Shown: one piece after another, positions 1 to 13,397 of the stretch
How positions within the stretch are numbered: position 1 is the first letter of the stretch
How the letters are laid out: each line of letters starts with the position of its first letter
Origin: Incurvaria masculella
Taxonomy: Eukaryota > Arthropoda > Insecta > Lepidoptera > Incurvariidae
DNA length: 64,000 nt
Assembly (NCBI GenBank): GCA_946894095.1
Contig: OX335660.1
Span: 12,033,001 to 12,097,000, forward strand
Reading direction: 5' to 3'
Position numbers and translations under genes: made by a program
Notes under the pieces: generated by a model
The model's input: the letters and a program-made list of their open reading frames with translations, nothing else
What the model was told of the DNA's origin: nothing
Database searches by the model: none

Positions 1-451
1 GAATTTGAGCAGACATGTGTCAAAGCCTAACCTAACCACCTCTAAAATTACTCTTAAGTCTCGAGAGTTGGTATTCTATGCCTAGAATTATTTATTTATT
101 TTTTATTCGGGAAATATACAGTTTTACAAATAAACATAGAAAAGAGCATAAATAAAATGACATAGAACCAATGAAATTTCCACATAAAAATAATATCATA
201 TAAAGATGGCGTTCAACATAAGACAGTAAACAATAATAATAATCGAAATTAACAAAAGTTCAAAATAAAACAATTTTCAAAACAGATTACACAGTTAGGA
301 AACACAAAACATTATATTCATAACAGAAGCTTATACATATTCAAAGCTAAACCTAGTTAAATAGAAACAAAACCCTAAATTATGCATCAAATATGAAAAT
401 ATATATATTTATAAACAAAGAAGAAAAAAAAAATCCTTAGTGCTTAATATA

Positions 452-1736
452 ATAGGTCGGGGAAAAAGTCTTTTCGCATTATAGTATGTATGAACTTGTA
501 ATAAAATCTCTTTGGCTATACTATTTGTATCTGGCTGGTTTTGGTATCATTGAAAGTTTAAATTTTAAAGAACATAATTCCAAATTCAAATTACGAAAAT
601 GTGTGATTCTCATTTGTTTTTCGTACTGTCAAAATGAGTGAATCTAATGAAGAAATTCGATACATTTTAAAATTTTACTACAAAAAAGGTAAAAATGCAA
701 CGCAAGCCGCGAAAAAAATTTGCGATGTTTATGGACCTAGTGCAGTGTCTGTGAGAGTAGCACAAATTTGGTTTAAGCGTTTTCAATCCGGAAATTTTGA
801 TGTCAAAGATGCACGTCACTCTGGTCGCCCTATTACGGATAAAATGGATGCCATTTTTGAAAAAGTGGAGCAAGATCGGCATATCAGTAGTTACGACGTA
901 GCTGAAGAACTAGGAATTGACCACAAAACAGTTTTGGCGCATTTGAAAAAAACTGGGTACACAAAAAAGCTCGATATTTGGGTACCTCACGAGCTCACTG
1001 AAAGAAACCTAATGAACCGTGTACTCATTTGTGATTCTTTATTACGACGTAATGAAACCGAACCATTTTTGAAGAAGCTGATAACTGGTGATGAAAAGTG
1101 GATCACGTACGACAAGAACGTGCGAAAAAGGTCGTGGTCAAAGGCCGGTCAAGCTTCACAGACTGTGGCGAAACCCGGGTTAACTCGCAACAAGGTGATG
1201 CTGTGTGTGTGGTGGGATTGGAAGGGCATTATTCATTATGAGCTGTTACCACCAGGCAGGACCATCGATTCTGAACTCTACTGCGAACAACTGATGAGAT
1301 TAAAGCAAGAAGTTAAGAAAAAGCGGCCGGAATTAATCAACAGAAGGGGTGTGGTTTTTCATCATGATAACGCTAGACCTCACACATCTTTAGCCACTCA
1401 GCAAAAACTAAGAGAGTTTGGCTGGGAGGTGTTAATGCATCCGCCGTATAGTCCTGACCTTGCACCTTCAGATTTCCACCTGTTTAGGTCTCTTCAGAAT
1501 TCTTTATGCAGTGTCAGGTTAACATCACGAGAGGACTGCCAAAACCACTTGTCGCGGTATATTGATCAGAAGTCCCAATATTTCTATAGCAATGGGATCA
1601 TGTCCCTACCTACAAGATGGCAAAAAGTTATCGAACAAAATGGTACATACATACTTTAGTTAAATGTAAATAAACCATATTAAAAAATGTTTTGAATTTT
1701 ATTAAAAAATGCGAAGAAACTTTTTCCCCAACCTAA
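452..1736 (+). mobile_element. mariner DNA transposon, apparently complete (1285 bp)
   Basis: The element is bounded by near-identical terminal inverted repeats of about 29 bp: left 452-480 begins ATAGGTCGGGGAAAAAGT, and the right end (1736-1708 on the minus strand) begins TTAGGTTGGGGAAAAAGT. Both ends are flanked by TA (450-451 and 1737-1738), the duplication expected of Tc1/mariner elements. A single uninterrupted transposase frame lies between them. Size, TIRs, TSD and intact frame suggest recent or present activity, although the first TIR base and a few others differ between ends. It sits inside an older LINE. Confidence 0.95.
634..1659 (+). CDS. mariner transposase (cecropia-like), DD34D, 341 aa
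   Basis: This is a cut-and-paste transposase that binds the element's own TIRs and moves it to TA sites. The N-terminus (about 1-115) holds two helix-turn-helix motifs, with the linker motif WVPHEL at 116-121. The catalytic triad is visible: D153 in TGDEKW, D245 in HHDNARPH and D280 in SPDLAPSD, with 34 residues between the last two, the mariner DD34D spacing. Length matches the family (about 345). The start is the first in-frame ATG after the left UTR. No stop or frameshift is present. The sequence resembles the cecropia/Hsmar1 branch; that placement is by eye. Confidence 0.96.
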   Translation: MSESNEEIRYILKFYYKKGKNATQAAKKICDVYGPSAVSVRVAQIWFKRFQSGNFDVKDARHSGRPITDKMDAIFEKVEQDRHISSYDVAEELGIDHKTVLAHLKKTGYTKKLDIWVPHELTERNLMNRVLICDSLLRRNETEPFLKKLITGDEKWITYDKNVRKRSWSKAGQASQTVAKPGLTRNKVMLCVWWDWKGIIHYELLPPGRTIDSELYCEQLMRLKQEVKKKRPELINRRGVVFHHDNARPHTSLATQQKLREFGWEVLMHPPYSPDLAPSDFHLFRSLQNSLCSVRLTSREDCQNHLSRYIDQKSQYFYSNGIMSLPTRWQKVIEQNGTYIL

Positions 1737-2184
1737 TATTTCACAACATCTTTAAACATAGTTTTTTAAATTGATGTAAAGAACATTGTTAAATATCTAT
1801 ATCTGCATATTTATCATTATAAATTTTACAACTACGTTTTAAAAATGCGTTCCTACAATAATTGCATCGTGATTTTGGAATTAAAAATAAGTCTCGTGAG
1901 CGAGTGTTTTGCTTAGGACACCTGAAATTTATTGAACCTAATAAGTAGGGAGATTCGACAAAACCATTAATAATTTTATGTAAGAATACGATGTCTTTTA
2001 CCTCTCGTCGTTTTGCTAAGGAGTGAAGAGAAACGATCACCTGATCGTTAGTTGATTCATCACAGTGAGTTCGGTAGCGTACATATTTCGTAAATTTATT
2101 TTGCACTTTTTCGATTTCATTGATATATATTGAATATTGTGGATTCCAGACTACTGATGCATATTCGAGATGAGGTCTGACGTG

Positions 2185-3186
2185 ACGTTATTATTATTAG
2201 AATATATTATATTACAATTAGTTATTTTATAATACAAGTGCAAATGATCAGAGCAATGACAGGTCAATGACAGCCATTTGACAGCATACACGGCGCGCAA
2301 GCTCTCAGCTGTGAACCCTTCGTACGATCTGTGTGCGGTCTAGAGTCACGTCCCTTATGTCAACATGCCGTTCACGGGAGTGAACATGAGCAATTCGGGA
2401 TGGTCGTGAACTCGTATTTTGCTGCTGTCTCTGCAACATATGCAATTCAGAATGCACGGATAGACAACCTTCAATCTGTTACGTCGCTTATCCGGTCGCC
2501 GGGACATTCCGCTCTGGACATACATGGTATGAAGCTATATATATCTTTTCCGAAAGCCACTAAAGCTCTGCGCCACTTCATGCTGTCGTGTCACCATGTT
2601 TAGTTAGTATTGCCAACTGACGCAGAGCATGCAGCGGATAAGTGTGCATTATATCACCAACTCACAGCATCATCACTTTGGGGCGTCTTGGTCCAAGGGA
2701 AGGATACTGCAGAGTGATTTTTTTTCAAGTCTGCCTTTATAGTCAAATTCGAAATTATAAAAATAGCGATAAACACTCTGATCCTGATTTTGAACTAAAA
2801 CTGCATTATTCGAATTTTGACAAATATTGTTTCCTAGCCCGGAATAAAACTTGTTGATTTTGAGAAAAATAATGCACACTATATTACGTCACACAATACC
2901 ATTCACGGTGCTCAAGCTTCGAATGCCAAGCTCTGTGAGCGTTAATAATGGACGTTGCTTTAGCGTTGTATGCCTTCTTTTGGGTGTGTAATTTCCATCT
3001 CTTCGATACTGACAGCTTTGAGCATGCAATCTGAATAGGGATGCTTTGCGTGTACTGTGAGCAGCTCAGTTCGGACCTTGCTCTGGTTTAGAGGGGCCAT
3101 TATCACACAAAGTGAAAGGAGTTTAGCGCTCATTAACTATAAAGAGCATAATAGAGCATTCATAACACATTTCTTTCAAGTCTTAC
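2185..3186. other. CPSF6 intron stretch, no gene seen
   Basis: This lies downstream of the last CPSF6 exon found and is presumably intronic, because the arginine/serine-rich C-terminal coding sequence expected for CPSF6 is not visible here. Two short open frames, 2331-2603 and 2642-2857 (+), match nothing I recognise. A loose inverted pair (GTGCATTATAT near 2642; ATAATGCACACTATA near 2868) hints at an old fold-back element. Confidence 0.4.
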
Positions 3187-3278
3187 CTCTCGCTGCTGCT
3201 GTAGGACTTGGTCTCGACGCCGTGCAGTGTGTCCTGCAGCGAGGAGATTAGGATCTTGCATCGGTCATCCTGCGCCAC
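3187..3278 (-). CDS. CPSF6: CPSF6 exon 11
   Basis: 92 nt, phase 0 to 2. Acceptor CGGCAG|GTG, donor AG|GTAAGA. It encodes [20 protein letters not shown] and [10 protein letters not shown], the segment just before the charged RS-like tail. Too short and low in context to be called by open frame alone; found by splice-site and homology reading. Confidence 0.94.
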
Positions 3279-6200
3279 CTGCCGACCGACATAGCCATCA
3301 GCTACCACATATGCAGCGCCAGTCAAAGGAGAATGTTCAAATCAAGGCCCCATAGAAATCAAGATGTCTTTTATTGACAGATACGATAATTTATATTTAT
3401 TATTAAAACATATTTTAAACTATCTGATTCCCCATTTTTCACACCCATTTACTTGTTTCATAATTTCTTCTTTTCCGACTGACAATATGAATGAAAGTGT
3501 TCGGGCAGATGATTCCGTCCAGTAAGGGAGAAAAAGGCATACATTTGCATCTAAAATAATCCCTAGGACTCATTTGAAGGATTGTTCCTCACGAAATATG
3601 AAAAATACATTAAACTCTGTCCACTTTGATTGCATTTGGACTGGTTTTTTTTTGTTATAGCGGCGAGATACAGCCCAGTGACGGACGGACGGACTGTCGG
3701 ACGAACGGACAGCGGAGGATGTCTAATAGGGTTCTAATAGGGTTCTAATAGGGTTCCGGTGGCACCCTTTGGGTACAGAACCCCAAAAAGAAAGCAGGAG
3801 GGTTCGCGCAAACCTTGCTCTGCTTGATGAGCGAGATGGCGGTGACGAGCGTCTCGATGGCGCTCGCGTACTCGCCGGCGGCGGCGTCGCTGACGGCGCG
3901 CGCGATCGCGCTGCTCGAGACGGTGCGGTTGCGGCCCATCACCTCCTCGAACTCGCGCTCCGGGATGGGCAGCGCGGCGGGCGGCGCGAGGTGGGCCGCG
4001 TGCGGCGCCGGCGCGAGCGGGGCCACCGCGGCGTGCGCCGGCGGACCGCGCACCTCGCCGCCCATGTACGGGCCCTGGACACACAACGCCAACTCTTGCT
4101 CATCCGGCTATGGTCAACAGTACGACCACAACATCCACATTATTGTATTGTTTTATTGCATTCATAGGTAGGTAACCTACACTTGAACATGTCAATAATC
4201 GTTATGCACAATCATATAAAATCTAAAAAAAATATATAATAAATAAATAAATAAGTGTTGTGATATAGGTGCATCAGCTTAAAGCTGCTAGCCTATCAAT
4301 AATAATATAATATATAATATAATGCTATGCTATCGTTATGTATATAAGAACTGGCAAACATACTTTGCCAGTCACAAAATAAGTTTAAAACTTAATTCAA
4401 ATTTAAGTAGTTAATTAATCAATACCACCGCTCACAAGAAAAACGTAATGAGAAACTTGAAAAATATATAAAAAAAATATAATTATGAATCTTACAAACT
4501 TAACCTAAACGTGCCATCGTCAATGTAAAACTAGTCAAAAATATTGTACAAACTTAATCTAAATCTGATGTACAGTGCCATTGTCAATGTTCCTAAATCT
4601 AGTCTAATTTGTATGGATACTATAGACTATTGTATAGATTGATGATTGAAGCAATAAGAGAATCTATTAGAGGGCCTGGAGACTTCACAAGAGGAGCGAA
4701 TACAGCGAGGCGACTTAATTGAAACCTTTAAAATATTAAATGGACATTATGACGTACCTAACCTAAAAGCTATGTATTCCCTGAACACTGACCAAAGACT
4801 TTGTGGACATTCTCTCAAACTCAATCATAATAGCTTCAATTCCAACCCGAGGAAACTGTTTCTGGCAGACCGTGTTGTGGAAGACTGAAACAAGCTGCCG
4901 GAGGAAGTCATAACTGCTAGCTCAGTAAACAGTTTAAAAAATTTTTTTTATTTACTATTTAATTATTATTTACATGTAAAAAATATTAAACAGCTATGTA
5001 GAATGCTTGGAGCTATGAAACACAAGTATAATATAACAGGTGTCCAGATAATCTGCATTCTTCTGCGCTATGTGATGTCCCATATTTAAAAATAATCACA
5101 TACTATTGTAGAAACCATTTCGATGTCATTCGTTGGTCTGGTTGGTCAGACTCTACAAGTAATCTGGTGCCATACCTGCGGCGGACGTCCGTAAGGTTGT
5201 CGTGCACCGGGAGGGGGTCCCTGCTGCGGCGGGGGTGCACCGTGCGGCGGTCCGTGGTGTCCGTAAGGTACGCCGCCTCCTGTAATCGGTATTTTTAGAA
5301 TGCACGAAAAGTGTCACATCATTGACTAGATTAAGAGATGCAGAGGCGGCACCCCATGAGCATTCTGAAACGTATGAAGTGGGCAATGAATGCCATACCA
5401 GCTTTTTTTATGTAGTTTTTTTACTGAACATGGATGGAACCACCCCTAGTCTCATGATAAGAGAACAACACACCGCAGCCTCCATGGAATAAGGGTGGAA
5501 AAAACTGACGATTTTTATTGCCTGTTTGACGATCTTTTCATCCAATCCGGGCAGATTTTTACCCTATTATCTAGCAGGTAAGAGGATCTACTGTTTTACA
5601 TCGTTTCCGAACTGTGGAACACTTTGAATTCGTTACGAAACACACGTGTCCAACAAGAAAGAAAAAATAAAGGTGAATGAAACAGGGTGGGATCGATCCA
5701 ATGACCATGTCCTCTGGCATGAAAAGTAAGTCCCCGTGCCCCTAAGAGGTTAAATTTATTTCAATACTTAAAACAACTGCTTGCTTAGCTAACCCGTCAG
5801 CAATCTCATCCCGTAGCACTCCTACATGAGATGGAATCCACTGTAGTTGGATGTTTTTTCCATTGGACCAAAGTGCCTTTCTTAAACCTGGTTTTCGTTA
5901 ACGACAAATCATTTTGTGGTGAGAGGTAAACAATGAAGTGTGGGTGAGTACACTGAGGCCCGGGCGTCAAAATATTTTGAGGTGAGAGGTAAATAGAGAG
6001 GTGCGGGTGCGTACCCGGGGGCCCGGGCTGCACGCCGGGCGGCTGCTGGGGCGCTTGCTGAGGTGGCTGCTGCTGGTTGAAGAAGGCGGGATTGACGTGC
6101 GGCGCCGGGGCGACGGGACCTGTCCACACCGACACGTCACAACAATGCCCATATGCGCGTAGGCTTAGCTGAGTGAAGCTCAATGAGCCACAAGAGAGTA

Positions 6201-9200
6201 AGTACTAGAAGGAGTCAGGGCAGAGAACATTTTTAACATTTTTGTAGGATGGTAAGTAAAATATAACGTTTTAGGTGGGTAGCTAGGGAATGCCACAAAC
6301 TTCATGTTCCTTGCAAAATATTTATAGATGTTTTTTTATAATTTTAGTGTTTATTTATTTATTTATTTATTCATTAATGGGATCCAATGGGATGGGACCC
6401 ACTGAAGTTCTGGGGATTATTAACCCATTCGAAGACCAACAGAACTGTCACTCATGTGACAATCAATTCTTCTTGATGATCCAAATATAACTAAAAATGG
6501 TTCTTTTTTTAATTATTGTTGATTTTTGAGAGAAACAGTAACCTAAAAATTATAAAAACAAAAGTTTAGTTAATAAAAGAAGTCTTCTCGATTTGATATC
6601 ATTCCTTCTTCCTCAGACTTTTGCTGTCTAGTGCTGGACGTAGGCCTCCCCTCAGACCTCGCCAACCTCATCTTTTACGCTCTATCATTTACGACATAAC
6701 CATTTGTCCAAAAAGTAGAGGATTGCGTCGCTCAGCTAGACCGGTGTTAACTGACCTGGGGGTCCGTGCGGGGGGCCGACGGGCGGGCCCCGCGGGCCGG
6801 GCCCGGGCTGCTGGTGCGGCGGCATGTGCTGCATCTGGTGTGGCCCCGGCTGGCCCATTGGCCCCATCTGCGTGGAAAGCATTTATTCATCATATTATTT
6901 AAGTAACTCGTAGCTTGTTGGCGTGTGAGCTTGGTTCTTATGCCAGAGGTCATCAGTTTCTGTCATGGAACTGTCAAATTGTAAATGGATTTAAAAACCG
7001 ACTGGACAAACACTTAAAGGAATTAAAAAAATAACTTATAGTCAATAAAAATTATAAACAATTAATAGTCTGAAAAAAATTCAAAACAAATATATAATGT
7101 GAATGATAAGTAATAATAGTAACACCAACTATTTTTTTTAAATATAAACAAGTGCACAACTAAAATGTTTGTTTATTAGGTAAGTAAGTATTTAGTAAGA
7201 TTAATGTGGACAAAAAACTAATGGTATGAATTGGTAAACCCACTGTCCATCATCACAATCAGTTTTTAACTTAACTTTGTGTTAGACACAATTTTTTAAT
7301 AGAAAACTATTTGCCGCACAGGCTAGAAGCGATATTTTACAGGAGTAGGAAGGCGGGCTGAACGTACGTGGTGCTGCGGCGGCGGCCCCGGATGCTGCAT
7401 GTGCGGCGGTCCTTGGTGCGGCGGCCCCTGGTGCGGCGGCCCCTGGTGCGGCGGACCCTGATGCGGCGGACCCTGATGCGGCGGACCCTGATGCGGCGGG
7501 CCTTGGTGGGGCGGCGGCCCGTACTGCGGCGGCGGGCCTGGTTGCATGTGCTGCGGAGGCCCACGGGGGCCCCAGTCCGGGCGCGGTCCGCGCGGGTCGC
7601 CCATCGGTCGCTGCATCTGCGGCGGGCCCTGGAACTGCACGGACCGTGGTTATCTTAAAAATATCGTTAAAGACAAATTTCTACAAATTCTAGCATTATT
7701 AAAATGCCTAAAAAAGTACGTAGTCATAAATTTTCAAATGTTGCTCGAAAATTCGGTATTTAAACAATACGAAAAAATTTAAGAAACAAATAGGCATCTC
7801 GAGGCGCAGCGCTGCGTATTGCCATGTATTCTGAATGCTCACAATGAAATGTGTATCTTTTCCTATAGTAAATAAAGTAAAAAATTTAATTCACTCTGCT
7901 AAATTGTGCAGTGTTAACTGACCCTAAATCTCCCACCTAATGAGCAAGGACCATATTTTTAGGAATTTCGACCAAAAATTTGTCATAGAAGAACACAAAT
8001 GTAGCTTTGGGACAAGCTATGATAAAGCCATCTATAAAAGCTGGTTGGCCTTTATTTCTGTTTACCGGTCTGCCTTTTCCTGCTACCGCCAGTCGGCGTT
8101 AATGAGTTCTGTACGTTAGCAGCATTCTTCCGGGCCCATTGAGGCATTTGAATAGTTCGATTGATGAAAAGTCTCGAATGTATTCAAATAGTGTTTTAAG
8201 AAATTGAATGAATCACTCGTCTATTCGGGTGGCGACTCTAGAATAAAACTGAAATTAGCTGTATGACTTTTTATTTTGCTCATTCGAAATTTTCAATCAA
8301 ACGGAATGCGAGACTAAATATGAACTGAACGAATGATTTCTTGCCGGCTATTTGCATGAAATCGTTCGAATGATCATGAGATTATTGTTTCTAACGACTA
8401 TTCAATTAATCGTTGGAATCATTCGAATTGGCCCAACTCAAACCTCTATTCCTGCTAGTGAATCTGTTCGCGTGCGACCAACCTGCATGGGAGGGCGGTG
8501 CGGCGGACCCTGGTGCATGCCCGGAGGGCCCTGCTGGTGTTGCATGTGGTGCGGCGGCGGACCCTGCTGGTGCTGCATGTGGTGCGGCGGCGGGCCGGGC
8601 GGGGGGCCGCGCATCTGGTGGTGGTGCGGCCCCGGCGGCATCATCATGCCGCGCGGACCGTTCGGCCCGGGGCCGTTCGGACCGCCGCCGTAGAACTCTG
8701 TCCGAGGGTGATTCTCGATCAATGAGATTTACTTGAGATGCATTTACGCAGTAACTTCTGAATTTGGTTTGACTTGTGGCTATAAGTCATGGCAGCTATG
8801 TATCCAATTATACAAGTGCAAAAGTCAGTTTTGGGCCAATTTCCCCCGGAACAGTTAGTGTTTGTTTGGGTTGAAAAGTGTAATATAGATGTGGACCATA
8901 CAGGTAGTATTACCAAATGTCTGTTTTTTTTCTCGTTTATTTTGGATTCAAACAGTCACACATACAAATTATCAAATAAAAACAATCAAGCTTAGACCTA
9001 TAGATCCGACAAAATTAACTAAATAACAAAATAATAATAATAATCACTGTTTTATTATTATTATTATCATTAGTATTATTTTTACGCAGACAGTTAAGCA
9101 CATACATAGCTTCCTCTAGGTAAATGGCAAAATGATATAAAATACTCTGAAAATAAATAAAAGATTCATCACTTCAAGTTTGGAATGACATGTTTTTATG

Positions 9201-12200
9201 ATGGTATGTATTTTATGTAATCATGAAACTTGAAAATTCTTAAAGATAAACATTTACTATCAGATTCAATATAAAAGTTTATATATGATTGTGTAAATAA
9301 ATGTATGATGTTTCCAGTTCCCCTCCCTTCCCCTAGTAGTAAAATGTGATGTTATTCGAACTACCTCCCTATTTGAGCCTCACGAGATAATGGGCAAGCC
9401 CATATGCGCATTGAAGGTTGTTAGTTACCCACCGTGTGTTATTTGCGACTGTTAGCATGTTTGACAAGCATAAGTATGATTATAAATCTATATCTTACCT
9501 CCCGGGTGTGGGCCAGGCGGGCCCCCCGGATGCGGTCCCCTCATACCAGGGTTGTTGGGTGGCCCCGGAGCAGGCCGCGTCTTGGATTGACTTTCAAATT
9601 GATTCAGAGCCTGTAAATTTTTACATTTCACTATTTCATATTAAATTCATCACGGTGTAGTTTTGTAAGTTGGCTTCAGAGCCCCTAGGCCCACTTTTCA
9701 CCTAAATTGGTGTTTACGCCAAACCGATCGACTAGCATTTCGATGATAAAAAGTTCACAAAAGTATGGAGAATTGAAGAGCGGCGTTAGTGGGCGTTAAG
9801 CGAACTAAAATTGCGGGTCTGAGTTTGATTTGACAGCTTACTCAACGTCGTTGTAAATACTTTGACGTGGCCATTAACACCGACTTCGCATTTACGTTTA
9901 AATTTGGTAGTCCGAGTTCGATTTTGACAGGTTGAAGAAGTAAAACCACAGAATAACTAGTAAAACTTGTATGGGGTTTGACTTTTTGCGTAAAGTTTCG
10001 TAAACGCCAATTAAGGTGCGAAGTCCGACTAGGGAATCAGAAGGAAAATAGTAGAGGTTCTTTATAGCAGTAATTCATTCAATGTCTAGATAACCGCCTG
10101 CAGGCGAAACGGTAGATACCAGGTACTGAGTAAGAGAATCCTGCATTTAGGGGTGTCCAAACCTGTCTGACCCCTACAAAGTGTACCCATACACAAAAAG
10201 TAATTAACTATATAATAGTGCCATATGACTGTATAAAACTTCGAATTGTCATGACATCGAATCAAATAACCTGAAAATCTAAAAACGATTTCGCAAAAAC
10301 CGATGTGGATATATTCAACTATTTATTACTTGGACTTGTTACTTGCATACCAGAAACGTATGGGTCGAACAGGTTCAGAAACCCGTTAACATGTAATAAC
10401 CTTTAAACCCTACTCCAGCATCAGTCTTCCTTACTGCCACATTAGCTGTATTTCTATCTTGTGTTAATATTTTACTACAATTGGCTTTAGATTATCATCC
10501 ATCAATTTTTTTTAATTAAAAGTTTCTAATTTAAAAAAAACCATTAATTTGCCCAATGCTCATGTTTTGAAGTTCACCGTTTTTAAGTGCAAAGGTTCAA
10601 ACTTAATACTCCCCTTTATGCATGTATCATATTCTATATATGACGAAACAGATTAACAGAGCGGAAGTGAGTAGGTAAGTAGCCTAGGAAAACATACCAC
10701 CATTAAACTGACTAAGTACTTTATGGGGTACATACATAGAACCAGTAATCGTAGAAAATGTATGAAAATATTTTGATCTGTAGAGAAAGCGAAATAATAA
10801 TATGTATCGATGTCTCAAAATAGTGATAACTTGGACCTAATTTTACAAATTGCCTCATCCCAAATTGTCACATCATGAAAAAAAAGTACTATTGCAAAAA
10901 ATTGCTTAATTGCTTTATTGACCAGTATTTTGGTGATATTATATTTCATACCCGTTGACGCATCACAGCCTTTCTCGTTTAGAGCTTGATAGTATAACAC
11001 AAGTGCTTTATGGTAAAGGAAAAACATCAAGAGGAAACCTACCACTTCGGTGGTGTTAGGCTTTCTAGAAAATAGTAGATGACACAGCAATGGGATTGCC
11101 ACTTATTAAGTGTGCCAAATAAGATTATTGGGTGAAACGAGACTGAGTCTGGGTACACTGAGACGGTATATTGATGCTGTGTTTAGAATAGTCCAGAAAC
11201 GCGAATAACAGAGATGCATGTAATTTTCTTTATGCACATCAATGCATAGCAATGTGGATAGCTCAGCAATGCATAGCAAGTTAGCATCGCAATGTGGAAG
11301 AAAACTCAAAGCTTATTGTAGGTGTCGCATGATCAACCTCACCTGTCAAGTTTTATTTACAAGAAAGAGAAAAATTACTAAGTTCCTTTTACTCTATGGT
11401 TGACGTCAATATGACAGAATGAGGTCTCGAATTTGTCTCTGGTTCCGGTGTATCGGCTTCAGAGTAAAGGTTCGTACTCCACGATGCAGTCAGAATAAAG
11501 TTTGGAGGAAAAGAAGAGCCATTGTTTGTCTTGAACAAATTTTAATGTAATGGACCAGCACAAAGTTTCGGCATTTGATAAACATAATTTGAAACAGTTA
11601 ATTTTCGGAATAATTACAAGTGAGTCATTTAAGCTCCATCGGTTGAGTTAATATTTTTTTTAAATAAATCCTGTTTTATTTTGTAGGGTATTTGACAGCT
11701 TTGACAGCTCTTTCAGGTTGCAGTTCCCTTCCCCCCTTTTTGACGAATTTTTGATAATGGCGCCATCTAGCATCAGTTGAAGAACTAGCGAACGTTCAGA
11801 ATCACTTTACTGCTGATTGGGTAAACTTTATTTGGAGTGTAATTTAATTTAAAGACCATGATTAAATTTAGTGATGATGTGTAAGTTTAGGTAATATAAT
11901 AATACTATTTACATGATGCTTTAATGAACTTAAACCAGCATCTAAATAGCTGCAATGATTTCACACTTACCAAATTAAAAAAAAACAAATGAAACACCAT
12001 GTCGGGTGTAATTTTTTTCTCTAGTAAATCGAATATTCTGTTCTAGGAGTTCCCTACTCATGCCGAAATAATAAACCCAGACCATACTCTGATTAGTTAT
12101 ACAATGTTTAATACCTTTCTCTCGAATTCGAGACAAAGCATTGTATAACAATAAGAGGTGATCTGGGTTTATTCTCTACCTCTATTGAAAGCTCTACCTG

Positions 12201-13336
12201 GATAAAGACTAAAAGCCAGGACTCCTTAGCAGAGCACAGGCACACATTGAATGCGAGCTTTCTCTGTCGTAGGTGGTAGGATTAAGCTCACCTAGGTTGT
12301 TACCATCACGTTTAATAAAAGATAGACAAAACAGTAATTGACTATTGTCAGTGTTTTCCATCCAGTTCAATGTCGCCACAAAAGGAACTGTCATTGTGTT
12401 TTCACGGTGTTGGGTTAATATCGTGACAGTAGGTGTGGTATTAGCCATACACGTCCAGTTCCATAAAAAATGCATGTTTCAATTCGCACTATATGGAATT
12501 ATCTGGTTATAACCACACATGTTTGTGTGTGGTATTTCTATACTCTAGCCTCTATTATTATTAATTTTCCCTGTTACTAATATACCCAGATCATCCTCTG
12601 AATAGTGACAATATTTGGTCCTTTGCATTGACATGCGTTTAGAATTTGAAAGAAAGAGACAAAACTTTGTATAACTTGAGAGGATGATCTGGGTATCTTT
12701 GTAAGTAACAGGGTTTATCTTTGCTGAATTATGTTGGTTAATTTCTGGAAATTGGTATCAAATTATAAAAATTTTTTTACATCTCAACAGTCAATGAATG
12801 CAACAAAGGGTAAAATTTTCCATAAATTTATCTGCTCTCGATGTGACTACCTTGATCCAAAAATTGATGTTTTATTTTACTTTCTATGGTATTAATATTC
12901 CCTAATGAACTTTTAAGATCGTTCCATTTTTTAATCCTGTATCGACATTACTCCCGCTCTGTATGAAACATTTCGAATAATGCCCCACTTGGACGTTTAC
13001 GGGATTTACGGATTAACGTGACGAAACTCAACTAAAGAGAACAATAATTCTTGTGCAAACACTGGGAAGCAATTACTCATTTAGCTTTTATCGCATATAC
13101 TACCGAAAGCCAAACTTTTAATATAAAACCATTCGTTATTTTGTTGTTTATAAAACATTAACATTTCATGAATATTAGAATGTTCAGTCTTGAAATGTTC
13201 CTTCATTGGTTACAAATAGGTTCGACCACAGTGAAAGATTTAAAGTTGATAAAAATATTTTTCATAATAATTTCTTTATATATAATGTTGTAATTGATTG
13301 CTTGAATGGAGTTTTTTGACTTCTATTTTATTATTG

Positions 13337-13397
<61 letters not shown>

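Larger units (their letters stand above)
88..2184 (-). mobile_element. 5'-truncated non-LTR retrotransposon (LINE), split by a mariner
   Basis: On the minus strand, 2184-1789 reads as the C-terminal end of a CR1/jockey-type reverse transcriptase. The frame opens with VRPHLEYASVVWNPQYS, passes through a long block ending near PKSRCNYCRNAFLKRS, and stops at 1789. The open frame fades at about 2184, the usual 5' truncation. The 3' UTR seems to continue past the mariner insertion to an AATAAATAAATAATT-like tail at about 88-110. Joining the two halves across the mariner is inference from the tail and the TA duplication; the protein match is read directly. It lies in a CPSF6 intron and is dead. Confidence 0.75.

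Noticed and set aside
2331..2603. 90-aa plus-strand frame near the LINE as a gene
   Set aside because: Inside a CPSF6 intron, no recognisable motif, and not supported by splice sites.
3734..4167. Overlapping long open frames in several registers on both strands (also 7323-7658, 8352-8736 and 30080-30580)
   Set aside because: They are shadows of GC-rich coding exons of CPSF6 and the fusion gene; only the frame joining by splice phase to recognised protein is kept.
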